Made by a program: the position numbers and the translations under genes. The notes below the pieces were generated by a model, which saw only the letters and a list, made by a program, of their open reading frames with translations, was not told the origin of the DNA and did no database searches. A stretch of DNA of 64,000 nt from Malania oleifera (lineage: Eukaryota > Streptophyta > Magnoliopsida > Santalales > Ximeniaceae). Below, one piece after another: positions 45,895 to 57,899 of the stretch (the first letter of the stretch is position 1; each line of letters opens with the position of its first letter). The stretch covers positions 65,075,101 through 65,139,100 of the forward strand of contig NC_080428.1 in assembly GCF_029873635.1 (NCBI RefSeq), written 5' to 3'.

Positions 45895-46314
45895 AGTTTG
45901 ATGGACATAACATGCATTATAGTTCTCTTAAAATCAAATGTTACTGAAGGCATTTAATCGGCATGTTTTCTGAGAATAACTCCCATTCGAACTGCCATAT
46001 CATGTACTTCACTTGCAAATGACTAGTCATTCCCCCTTGATTTGGAAACTATTTTTAGCTCAAGAAAAATTAAAAATGAACCTGACAAAAATATATATTC
46101 AATCTTCAATAGTGAACAAATCCCAATCTTGACAATTTAATCACTTAACTACAGCAATTCCGGTGCCCAATAACTTTCCCATTGACACAACATGCTAAGA
46201 CAAAAATACTCTTGCCTGGTCCAACTTGTCCAATGATCATCCTGCTTGCATTCAATGCTTGTCTTCATGATTCAAGGACAATAGCAGCTGGGATCCCTAC
46301 TTTCCCCACATGTG

Positions 46315-47354
46315 CTAGAGTTTCTGGTAGTCAGCTCTTTGGCCGGAAAACTTGATGACTGTGCCAAGCCAGTCATCGGGAATGTTGTCTTTCAATTCCC
46401 CATTTAGCGCCCTTTGAGAGTGGCTTGTGGCTGCCTGCTTCCATAAAAAGAAGTCGGTACAACACATCCTAACTATATAAAGTTAGAGCAGAATATGTCT
46501 TAGAAACTCATTACCTTCACAATGTAGACATCAATTCCAAGTTTTGCAATCACTGCAGCTTCTGATATCTTAGTCATCATCCCCCCAGTAGTATCGTGGC
46601 CTGCTACAGTGATCTCAACTGTTCACCACAGTATACTGAAGCTTAGCAAAAGTCTTTGTTGTTTGAAACATTGAATTGAGGTGGTGCATGAACTAAAACA
46701 GCAACAGTTAAGCTCTCATGTGAATATTTTAAAAACTAGATAACAAATATACTCACTCAAATGCAGCCCATGCTAATGAACTAGCTCCAATAGCTGGTAT
46801 GATGTTGGGCTCACACACATGCCTCACAACTACATTGTACAATTGTAGTGTAAGAACTGAAACAGTCAGTCACTAACCTTGCTCATTCATGTTTTGTAGT
46901 TTGGGTTTCGCAATAGACCAGTTTCCATCTTCATCCACGGCTGTTATACTTGAAAAATCAGTCATACTGGTCACAGCTGATGGATAAACCCAAGTGCTAG
47001 AGTCATCCATGTACAAAATCTAGGGCCAAAAAGTACTTGCTCACCAATCTCCCTCAGTAGAACTGCATCTGGCTGGGTTGGTGGACGATCATACACACCC
47101 AAAACATCTGTCTTCACGTGTCAGATGTGACAAGCAGTTCAAAATTAAGGTATCATTCTTAGCATGCATCGAAATGTAAAAGTGTAGACTAAATGAATCT
47201 GGAGCCAGATGTGAGAGCACAATGCATTTCTGCATTTGGTGTGATGCAGCACAAGGAAATTCAGTTTTTGATCTTGTACTCCTAGGGAGGTTTTCTTAAG
47301 CTCCTTGTATTTCTTTTTCTCCATAAAGAAATCTTTTCCCTTTTTTTTACAATA

Positions 47355-47399
<45 letters not shown>

Positions 47400-50300
47400 C
47401 TTCACTGCTCTCTGGCTCCAATTCACGTCTGTATCCAAGATACAGAAGTTTGAAAATGATCTATTCCATGGACTGGATACAAGAAAAACAACGTATTCAG
47501 GCTTTAATTGCTCTGCAAGATGACTTATAATTACATCCCCGCTCAATATTGTGCAGCCCTGATCAAATAAAATGATAAGTACATATCAATTTTCAATTAA
47601 CAAAATGAGCAAAAGCTGATCAACTTTACTCAGAGACACCAAACCTGTGAATCATCAAGTACAGCATCTCCATGTAGAACCTAGACAAGAAAATGCAATA
47701 AGGAAAATAAAAACCAATGTAACATGTGAATGTGTTGATATAACAGTACAGCTTGAGACATACAGTTGTAACAAACTTATGCTGCTTTTATTTTGTTAAT
47801 TTTATATGTATAGAATGCCTTAGAATTCACTTCACCAGTTGTAATGATGATGCGTTCTAAACATGTTCAAATCTAATATCCAGTGCTCCATAAAAGGAAT
47901 ATACCTAGTAAGGAGCTCATGCTAATTAATGGTGTATATTCATGCTCCAACAATTGACTCTTCCGAACTCAACAGATGCACAGAACCAGCAAAATAATAC
48001 AATAAGTTCACCAAAAATAAATATTTATTTAATGATTTAGTCATCCTGTCAAGGATCAATCTTTTATGGTTATTAGAGGTGAAGAACATATGTTATAAGA
48101 GTCCAATATTTCATTTCTCTGATTGGGATTGATACATGAACCATCCATTTAAAGGACTTTAAGGCCTATATCAACAGCACCTGCACATAGGGAGTCCTTA
48201 TGGGTACTTCATAAACATGAGTAGACACCAACTTGACCCAAAAACTTGAGCCCATTGAGTCTTAGCTCCAACCATGTATATAATCACTCATCCTCCACTC
48301 TATTTTTCTAATGTGAGACAAACTCATAAATGAGATTCTCAACAATCTCCCCTTCGCTTGTAAGTTCCAACTACTTCTCCTTAAATGAAAGTCATTGCTT
48401 GTCATGCAACCAATTAGGAGGTCATTACTCAAACCATGGGAAAGGCATGAAACCATGGGAGTCCACACATCACCACTCCTCTTCCACATTTCTGCACCCA
48501 CAGGAACAAATGCATTAACACTCAAGCCCAAATTCGAACTCTCCTCCTTGAGTGAAAACTGGTCATCGTGGAGAAGCCCAATTCTCCAATAAAATCCTTC
48601 CATCTCCAGATCCTATTTAGATCCACCTACTAGGTGTAGATGATCCTTGTTGCTCTTGGTCACATGCTTAGTCCTCCAAATGTTAACACATATGAAGAAT
48701 TAGTTCCACACCTCAACTTTATGATGTTGCTCGCCTAGAGTTAAAAATCATTGACTCTAATACCACTTGCTAGCACTAGGTGAGTCCTTATGGGCACTTT
48801 ATATACAATCTTGACCCAAAATCCTAAGCCTATTGTGTCTTACGCCCAACCATATACATAAACACCATACTTCAGTCTATTTTTCAATGTAGGACAAACT
48901 CACAAGTGAATTTTCGACAATTCTTGACATATATGCCATGCATATCTAGCAGCAAAATTTACCTTTCCAAAAAGTAATAATTTATCTTTATTTATTGTCA
49001 GTCAATGTTTTAAAAGGTGAAGGCATAAGGCAAGTCGTTTTAACCCTTAAGAGGCAAGGCGTAAGCCTTAAGGCATTGGGGCATAATCCTTTTGAGGATT
49101 TAATTTTTAGATTAAAAAAAATACGTAAATAGATAATACATAATTTAAAAATTAAGAAAAAAATTAAGAAAAACACAAAATATGTAAATAGATAACATAT
49201 ATTTTAAAAATTAAAAAAAACACAAATATATTGTAAAGAAAATTAAACATACTTTGCAAACTACTTGTTGGCCACTCAAAATTAACTAACATGAATTCAT
49301 GACATAAATCATGAAAAAAGATAGCTATACTATTACAAAGTTCAAATTATTTTCACGATCTAAGTTACAACTTAGTTTTTGGAAAGGTTTGGGTTCAAGA
49401 GATTTAGAAATCAACTTATATTATGACATTCATTTATATAAAAATGTAGTTAAAATTTTCTATGCAAATCTAACTTGAGTCTCACAACCCAAAATGCGCA
49501 AGCCTCAACCAAAAAGGCGCAAAAGGCGTGTATTTTGTACAAATGCATAAGCCTTTGCATGTAATGCATCAGCCTTTTTGGAATTTGGTATTTTAGATTG
49601 AGCCTCAAGGCATTTTAGGCATGCCTTGTCTCACGGTGAGCCTTGATTAAGCCTTTCAAAACATTGTTGTCAGTTGATATGAAATTGCAATTAATCCATT
49701 TCTGCAAATTCAAATTTCATTGAAGGTTACCCGTTCCTCAAGCCCCTCCCTCAGTATGTCCAATTAGTCAAAGTTGGCAATTCCTCTTTTTTACAACTGG
49801 CAAGAATGTAACCAAGGTCAAGGTCATCAGAAATCAACATGCTGCCAACAGAAGTTTTGATCCAGTTTTACTTTGATCCTAATACAACATGACATTTGGC
49901 AATCTCTGAAGTTTTAAGCTCGTATATAAAGAAATTTTTTTTCTCTTTTCCTCTCTCAACTCAAAGATCAGTCATTCCCTTACTCTCTGCTATTAAAAAA
50001 AGCAAATCAATCTGCCTTTTCTGGGTAACACCAATTTTGTACATCCTTGAAAATAACTAAATAAAAATATTTTCTGTTAGAATAAAATATGGTGAAATAG
50101 TAATCTAAACCAATTAATGCTACCAGTACCACCACTGCATAGAATAAGAGTGATAATGAATTGGATGAATAACTTAAAAAAATGTGGTAAGGTGCAGTAA
50201 ATGGATAACTAAAATGACAAGCTTTGCATTCGTCAAACCGAGACGAGGGTAGGACTAAGCAAGCTAAGGAGTCCTTTAGTATATCATGAGGCACATCAAA

Positions 50301-53300
50301 CTAGAATATGATGCAAAATTAATACATACTAGTTTCTCATTATTATAGTTATATTCTTGACACACTTTTCAAGCATGTTTGTGATTCCCTGCTTATTGAG
50401 TACTGCTGACATCCTCGAGGCCTTTTCACTTAACAAGCAAATGGGTGAAAAAGAAAAGCAAGGGAGGACAAATATAGAGAAGATTTCATTCAATTTCATA
50501 TCATTTTGAAAGCTTCAATGATCAAATACCATCAGAATTTACATTTTAGCTCCTAATTCTGCATCACAAATAGGGGCTTTCTGAACACTCATACAAATAA
50601 TATAACAGTTATAATTTATTTTAAGCTCTAAAGAACTCATTTTAAGTAGAGGAATACTAACTTACGGGCACAAAACCAGCAGTAATAGCCTTAGCTACCA
50701 CAGAGACATCAGCAGAGGCTATCTGCGAAAAATATCAGAGCCCAGATTTCAAGTTTCAGGGGTTCAGTTATAAGTAAAATAAAAGGAAAAAAAAGAGAGG
50801 ATAAAAGATAAAAGCACATCAAGTGCACATGCATACACACAGAAAACACAAAAGACAACACACACAAGCACATATGCACAGAAGGGAGAGATCTTAATAA
50901 TTGATGCATATAACATATAAATAATATTTCTGGGAAGTTCTAACATTTCTTTGACAGGTTGACCATCCACATGAAAATGGAGGCAGTCCAACGGAAGGAA
51001 TACCCTCTGCAAGAGAAATGCAATACTTGATTAGATGTAATGCACTCTAGTTCCAAAAGTAATATAGCTAATGAAGAATAGAGCTGCATAAGGATATGCA
51101 GCAACCATTAGATCAGAAGATCAACTGCCTAAGGTCACATGTAATTGGGATTTTGAAAAGGTGAATAAGCAACTTCATGCAAATTCAAATGCCATGCACA
51201 GAAGTGAGGTACTAATTAAGCATAAAATATAAAGCATTGAATAAAAAGATTAATTAACATCTAATAATTATGGCTAATCTGAATTACATAGAGGTGCATG
51301 ACCAACTTTATGCAACTTCAAATGCCACATAAAGAAGTTGATTGTACATGTGATTCTGGCCCAAATAAGCTCTTGGCTGAGAAGCCGTGAGAGCAGTACA
51401 AAAAGAGAAAGACAAGAGGGCAATGCAATGATTCCTCAAAGCATTATTTCTTATCCATGAAATTAAACAGCACTGTGCTTTACATGAAACCTGAAAGAAA
51501 TGGAGATGAGAATAATGAAGTGGAAACCTAAGACAGTTTGAAACAAACAATATTGAACTATTTGCCAACCAAATTGGTGAAAGCTGACTCAGCGCCAGAC
51601 ATTTAGCTTCCTGCACCTTACTGGAAGACAGTCCATACTTTGCTCCAGATGAGTTCAGTTTCTCAAGAAAGAGTTGACCAAACAAAAAGAGTGATTAGTA
51701 AACAAGAACAATACCTCTAGCTAGTGCCCTAACTATTTCAAGATTCAGTGATGTAACCTGCAATTATGGAAACAATCAGAAAAGATTAATATGGGACCAC
51801 AAGAAGATCCTTGTTCCAACAAAAATTTATAAGAGAGAGAGTACGTTAGCTTTAGAACAAACGAAACAATATATGAGGGTGAAAAAATTAAAGAATACAT
51901 GGAAGATTTTGATTCTTACAGGTTAAGGAAAAAAGCTGGTTTTTATTTATTTATTTTTTAAAAAAATGAAGAAGAAATCTGGTTGCACCGGAGATTATGA
52001 AAGCAATAATGGACCAGGAATTATCTAACATAGATCAACAAGTGAGGTGATTTATTTATCTAAGACAATGCCTTCTCAAATCTATGCAATGGCCCCACAT
52101 AAATCCATGGAAATTACTCCCATAACAAAAGGACAGATAAAAATGTGATAAAATCTTGCATGGTTTTCAGAAACAACACAGGGACACTGGGAGAAGATTT
52201 TTACTCCACCTTTATTACACATAACAACTTGCGCACATTAAAGAAAAAATACTGAAGTCGTGAGCCTTGTTTCCATATTAGTTTACTAACATTTAAGTTC
52301 TTTAAAATGCAACATTAAAGTGAAGCATCAAGTGTTGAATACATTCAACACGTTGCAGAACAAGGTGATATGATGTACATTGCAGGCATGTAAGGGATGT
52401 AAAGGTAACCAAGAAGTGTGTTGCTCTCTAAAGCGTTTGGAGCGACAGTTGCTATAGTACATCACATAATAATGTATGCAAAACCCAATGCACAAAGTGG
52501 CCGTGCATATCAGGGTCTGGGAATGGCATAACATAGACAGCCTTACCTCCACATTTGGAGAGGCTATTTTTGTGACTCGGACTTGTGACCTCCAAGTTTG
52601 GGAATAACCAAGGTCTTAAATTTCAATTTCGACTCAAATTTCGAAGCTCCAAAAATATGGAAATTTCAACAAAAATTTCTATTTCGATATCAATTTCGAT
52701 TTTGATTTGAAAAAATAACAAAAATTAGTAGTAAAACATGGAATTCTTTTATGAAACCTTAAAAATAGTTAATAGATATATTAATGTAAGTTTTAGGGCT
52801 AATATATTACAAGTTAATACATCTATGTTGTGTATGGGGTGAAAAAGTTGTAATATAATGTGTATCAAACATATTTGTAAGATAGTGTGTGTTAAACTAT
52901 TCAATTAATACAAATGAATTTCATATACAAATAATGATAAGAATTTCATATACAAATAATGATAATTTAGACATGAATGGTTAAATAAAATGTTGTAGTA
53001 AATTTATATGAATTTAATGATAATTTAGATATGCATGGTTAAATAAAATGTTGCTATAAGTATATTTTTTCATATAATTTCAAAAGTACTCACAATAATC
53101 TTTTGTTCAACAAAAAAAAAAACAAAATAAATTAAGAGAGAAATTTCACTTCACTCCTAAATGTCTCATTTGAAATATGAGGAAATTTCATTCTATAGTT
53201 AAAATTCGACAAGTTTCGCTGAAGTTTTGAGATTTCGATAAATTTTAGATGATTCGTTGAGATTCTGAGAAATTATGTAAGATAGAAATCAACTACCATT

Positions 53301-56300
53301 TCGATTTCGAGGGTGACAGAAACCGCAAATTTCGATGGAAATTTCAACAATTTCGTGGAAATTTAAGACCATGGGAATAATAGCCTTATCATTAGGTCAA
53401 AGCATGCCTTCAATAGTAAATCAAACAATAGGTTGGCATAAATTTTAACATAGCAAAATGGTTATCCAACTTATCACAATGGTGTTGACCGTTGCATGGG
53501 AAACATATGCCTATAATAGAAAGAATAATAAAATTATTATTATATAATGCAGATCTATAGTAGACTATAACAAGTAGCAAGCATACTAGCTTGGATGTAC
53601 ATTGTAGTAGCAGATTATTTTTGCAAGCATTACAATAAGCAGAACAGTGGTAATATTACTCTGGGCATCATAGTGTACCTGCATTCTCGCAGCATATAAT
53701 TTCACCTTTTTTATTTCCCTTCCAATGCTGGACAGGGATGAGGCAGGTGGGTCAGTGGTTGGTGAACAGCATGGCAAAACCCCCCACAATCACAAAAAAA
53801 AATAAAAAATATTGTTTCCGATATATTTCAAATCCATAGAAGGGGGGGGGGGGGGCGAGGAGAAAAAACAATTCATTTAAATTAAACTATGTAGAAAAGG
53901 CCATTGTTATGCATCTCTACAACATGTAGACTACCGTAGGCAAGAATGCATTTAGGCCCTATTTGGAACTTCGCAAATATTATGGAAAAGGAAGAAAAGT
54001 CTGAACAATCCACATGTATAGTTATCAAGTAAGAAGGAAAATAAAATATACAATAATCAATTAACTAAAATTTGATTTTACAAGTCTTTAAACTATAGTT
54101 TTTCTCAATCTTTAATTGCAATTAAATAAATTTTCATTCTAAAATAAAATGAAAAATTAATTTTCTTTTCTTATTTCTTTTCTCTCCTTTTGTCAAACAA
54201 AATCTTTGATCCAAATGGAGCCTTAGAGTTCTTTTTTTAAAGTTCTTGTGTGCATGCATGCGCATGTGTCAATTTTTTAAAAGGCATGTACTTCAACCCT
54301 AAAGAATAGAGCTCAAGTCTGCAGTGTGGGTGCTATGCATACAAGAGAATAAATACTAAACCATGATCATGATAGCTTAAAAAGCAAGTCTTTACATGCT
54401 ACAAATTCAAAAGTGTGCTGCAAACAAAACTGAGAAGCTTAGAGGCCCCAAACGCTTAGAAGCCCCAACTTGGAACAGTTTCAAGAAAATTATTTTGTTA
54501 AAAGATGAGATATTAATAACATATTGAATTTCATATAAAAATAGCTGGCAGTCTGAATTGGCCTCACATCCTAGCATTATACCTGGTTTATCCAATTTCC
54601 TTTGTATAACCATGATACTAGTTTCTTCACTCAGTTCATAAGGGGAGTAAAAACCCCAAAGAAGGAAGGAAATCATCAAGTGAGTCACCCTGGGGGTTGG
54701 CCCTTAGGACATGAACATGGTTCACGCATGCACAACCATGCCAAAATCGAAAAATAAGCATGAAATCCACTAATACATGATTTTTAATGAATTTTAAAGG
54801 CCTTCATTCAACCTACAAATGTTTTTTAATAGACATTATGATTTTTATATTAATTTTAGTGCACTGTTTAAAAAAAAAAACATAATTTTTTTTATTATTT
54901 ACATTACTTTAATGAGTAAAAAATGTAGAAATGTAACTAATATGGAATTGTAAATCTTAACCAAATAAATATGGAATTGTAAATCTTACAATTTAATTAT
55001 TTAAATGGTAATATACTTGAACTTGAGTCACTTAAGAGTTGAGACTTGACTAATTGTGTACAAATTAGAATTTATTATAAATTGTAGATCTTCTATTAAA
55101 TTATTAATTGTCAAGGTATTAAAATAAATAAATATGTAGAATATTAGCTAATAATTTTTTACTAAATTTGTAAGTTTCTAAGTTCTAAGTTCTAGGTTTT
55201 AACTCTCTAAGAGTCAAGTAACTCTATAAATTTTATATTTTAAAAATTTTATACTAATTTTTTATTTTAATTAATAAATTCTACTTATACAATCGTTACT
55301 AATTTACAATTGTTAATTTATATTCTAATTAAATAATAAATAAACTAAATTTATATACTAATTATATTTATAAACTGAAATTTTAAAACAAACTGAAATT
55401 TACAATTTATATACTAATTAAATAAACTGAAATTTACAATTTACATAAAGTATAAATTGAAATTATAAAACAAACTAAATTTAAAACTGAAATTTACAAT
55501 TTATATACTAATTAAATAAATTAAAATTTAAAACAAAATGAAATTTACAATTTATATAAAGTATAAATTGAAATTATGAAACAAACTAAATTATTAAGTG
55601 AAGAAGCAACATACCCATTGGCCACTACCCAGTTACCACTTACCCACACCCGACTCCCACGGAAGCTGCGAGCCTGCGAGAGAGCTGCTGCAGCTGCAAC
55701 CTGTAGGCCTCCAAATTTTGGAGGATTCGAAGCTGATTTTTGGGTTCTTACGCTAGACGAAGGAGACGAATGACGAAGGACTGAGGGAGACAAAGCTGAT
55801 TTTGGGGATTTTAGGGATTTCGTAGCTTCAGATCAATAGATCAAAACTGTATGAAGGAGACGAAGACTCGAAGAGTGATTCGAGTGAAGAAGGAACTCAG
55901 CTTGCGGAGCACGACAGATCTGGGTTCGAAGGCTCGAAGCTGCTTTTCAGTTCTTCGGAGGCTTCAAATGACGAGATCAGACGGAGGAAAGACGCACAAA
56001 ATGGAGCTCGAGGAGATAAGGTACACTATAAGGGGCTGTCGGTCGTAACGTGCGTAACGGACGTTATGTGCTGTAACAGCCATTACCCACGTGAATTTTC
56101 TACTCACCGCTAATGCAGCTTGTAACGGTATCGGCCACCTATTTTTCCATTACATGACGGCCATTACGTAGCATAACGGCCATTATTCAATACCATGGAC
56201 ATCAAATCACATCAAAAGCTTGAGGTGTGCTACTATTAATATTTGAAGTTTGAACACATTCTAGCCCCTATAATTTTTTTGGACACAGGAACTGTACCTG

Positions 56301-57468
56301 CAGAGAGCATGTTAAAAGCCAAGGCAGGTTATTAACTAGAGAATTAGTGTCTTACAAACACTTAAACATGCATGAAACCTTCTAGCCACTGCAAGAATAA
56401 GGCAGCTTAGAATAGTTGCTGAACAAGTGAATATCAGCAATTAACAGAAATCAAAGCGGTATAAATCTTACAGAAATGCGTGTTGCAACAAAACCAGCCT
56501 TGACAAGAGGTTGATTCAATCCTCCCTTATGAACACCGGATCTGCTAGCTTGAAAGTGCCCAAAAGAACCTGGATCCAGCACTGAACATTGTGAACTCAA
56601 CCCTCACACAGCTTTAGAAAATTAGAAGTTAGAACTGGCAAAATCACCTTAATAAGCTTACCCTTTATTGTACAATGAGTCTAAAAAATAAAAGCCAATA
56701 GGTTATACACTTGTACTGTTCATCCTAAAACCATCATTCTTCATCATACATACAATCAAATACATATAAAGAAAACCATCATTAACTCACTAACCCAGTT
56801 CATTTTCAATGTCCCTAACCCTACGTTCCTAACATATCAAGAAATGCTGCAAAAGTAGCAAGAAAATTCGTATATCAAGCTATATAACTAACCCGCGCCA
56901 TGAACGACAATAAAACTGCTAGAGTCCAACGATGATTGGACTCTGAAATCATCCGCATTTGAGGAAATTTCTGACACTCCAGGTCGCCTGCTCCAGTCCA
57001 TCCCAAGAACCTTTCCGGAGCAAGACTCAGGAATCATCGCTTGCCTCAGCTGCAACGAAACTATACCAAGATTTTCTTCATTTATCTTCTCTATCTCGTT
57101 TTTGCAAGTAACTGCCGCACCTCCTAAACTCATTAGAAACCGTGTATATCAGAAATCCATGCACATCTACAGCTACTGTTTTACTTAGCATTTTTCCCCT
57201 TTTTTTTTTTTTTTTGAGTAGCTGCCAAGACCCAGAAGCCATGCGATTGAAAGCAACAAAAGCAGTTTAAGCCACTTAATCAAACAGTTTATTGAACATT
57301 GTTCGAGAAAGTTAGGGATTGACAGGTGAGGAGTAGAGAGAAAGGAAGCAGAGAGATAAGGCTGAGATTACAGAACAGACCCAGCTTTACGATGCAGCGG
57401 ATGGGTTTCGTCAGGGCAAGGCGGCTCGCGGGGGTGAGTTGATGCTGTGTTTGATTCAGCTCCTCCAT
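46315..57468 (-). CDS. IPK: isopentenyl phosphate kinase, twelve exons
   Basis: IPK phosphorylates isopentenyl and dimethylallyl monophosphate to the diphosphates, feeding isoprenoid synthesis in the cytosol. Exons, 5' to 3' on the minus strand: 57468-57381, 57123-56893, 56569-56472, 51757-51715, 51006-50945, 50722-50666, 47680-47645, 47558-47481, 47111-47045, 46940-46878, 46618-46515, 46434-46315. Splice phases all agree and give 348 aa (Arabidopsis about 332). Amino-acid-kinase features: CIVKLGGAA (25-33) with the substrate-loop Lys, GAGSFGH (105-111) with the conserved His, HGDAV (196-200), ILSGDVI (209-215), LTDVLGVYD (231-239) and HDTTGGMMTK (282-291). One donor, after exon 5, is a weaker GTTAGA. 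TEs have enlarged intron 3 and intron 6. Identity is firm. Individual junctions were read by eye. Confidence 0.95.
47352..47397. repeat. (TA)n microsatellite in IPK intron 8
   Basis: About 22 AT/TA dinucleotides start about 85 bp from the 3' end of exon 8 (47481). It is likely polymorphic between individuals. Confidence 0.9.
48182..48919 (-). mobile_element. TRIM-like LTR element in IPK intron 6
   Basis: On the minus strand, a 5' LTR (48919-48768, TGTCGAAAATTC...GTGCTAGCA) is followed by a primer-site-like stretch TGGTATTAGAGTC. A non-coding centre of about 420 bp follows, then a GAAGGGGAG purine tract and a 3' LTR (48344-48182, TGTTGAGAATCTC...). The two LTRs (152 and 163 bp) are clearly homologous but diverged. 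Total about 740 bp without coding capacity. No clean target duplication was found, so the outer limit at 48182 is approximate. It is in the same orientation as IPK. Confidence 0.75.
49013..49666. mobile_element. hAT-like MITE, CAATGTTTTAAAAGG family, copy 3 (in IPK intron 6)
   Basis: A perfect 8-bp duplication TTGTCAGT (49005-49012, 49667-49674) flanks ends CAATGTTTTAAAAGGT and GCCTTTCAAAACATTG. It is 654 bp. Much of the centre matches the complement of 32879-33492. Confidence 0.92.
52609..53373. mobile_element. non-autonomous hAT-like element, GGTCTTAAATTT family, copy B (in IPK intron 3)
   Basis: The ends are CAAGGTCTTAAATTTC and GAAATTTAAGACCATG, flanked by GGAATAAC (52601-52608) and GGAATAAT (53374-53381), 7 of 8 matching. 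It is 765 bp and related along its length to 16564-17258. No coding capacity. Confidence 0.88.
54716..56197. mobile_element. deletion derivative of the hAT element at 993-7014 (in IPK intron 3)
   Basis: The flanks GACATGAA (54708-54715) and GACATCAA (56198-56205) match at 7 of 8, with ends CATGGT and ACCATG. The left about 200 bp (54720-54935) is nearly identical to 1090-1300 of the hAT element. The right about 600 bp has the same GC-rich block and TAACGGCCATTA-type subterminal motifs as 6340-7014. The whole transposase region is missing, and the centre (54960-55590) is an AT-rich filler of repeated AAATTTACAATTTATATA-type units. It could have been moved only by a transposase supplied elsewhere. 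Confidence 0.92.
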
Positions 57469-57800
57469 GGCACCCTGTTCTGCTTCCTCTATGGTTTGAT
57501 TTCTGTATCCTGCTCCGCTGAGAGATTCGAGAACTGAGGAAGAAGAAGGGGAAGCGCTCTGTTTTTTATTTGGGCATAAGACACTGTTGGCTGAAAAAAG
57601 ACGCTGTGGTTTTAAAAATTAAATGCACCACAACGTTTGACTCTTAAACATACTTTTTTATTAATAAACTACCAAGCTTAGAAATTCAAAAAAATCGTTA
57701 AAATTTTCATATTTTTTTTATTAATCAACCACAAGTCTCTTTCTATCAAGGAAAATGGTGGAAGAAGGGTAGGCAAAAATTTAAAAATCTTGAAAATATT
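57469..57800 (-). promoter_or_regulatory. IPK 5' leader and promoter region
   Basis: Sequence upstream of the IPK start codon. The first about 110 bp is GC-richer and likely 5' UTR, then it becomes AT-rich towards the copia remnant. No clear TATA box could be chosen. Confidence 0.4.
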
Positions 57801-57899
57801 GTAAATGAAATAAAGTGAAAATTATAGAAAAATTAAAGTAAAAAAATTTGGAGTTATAGAAATTTAACAGTTTAGTTTTTCAAGAACTAGATGTTGCTA

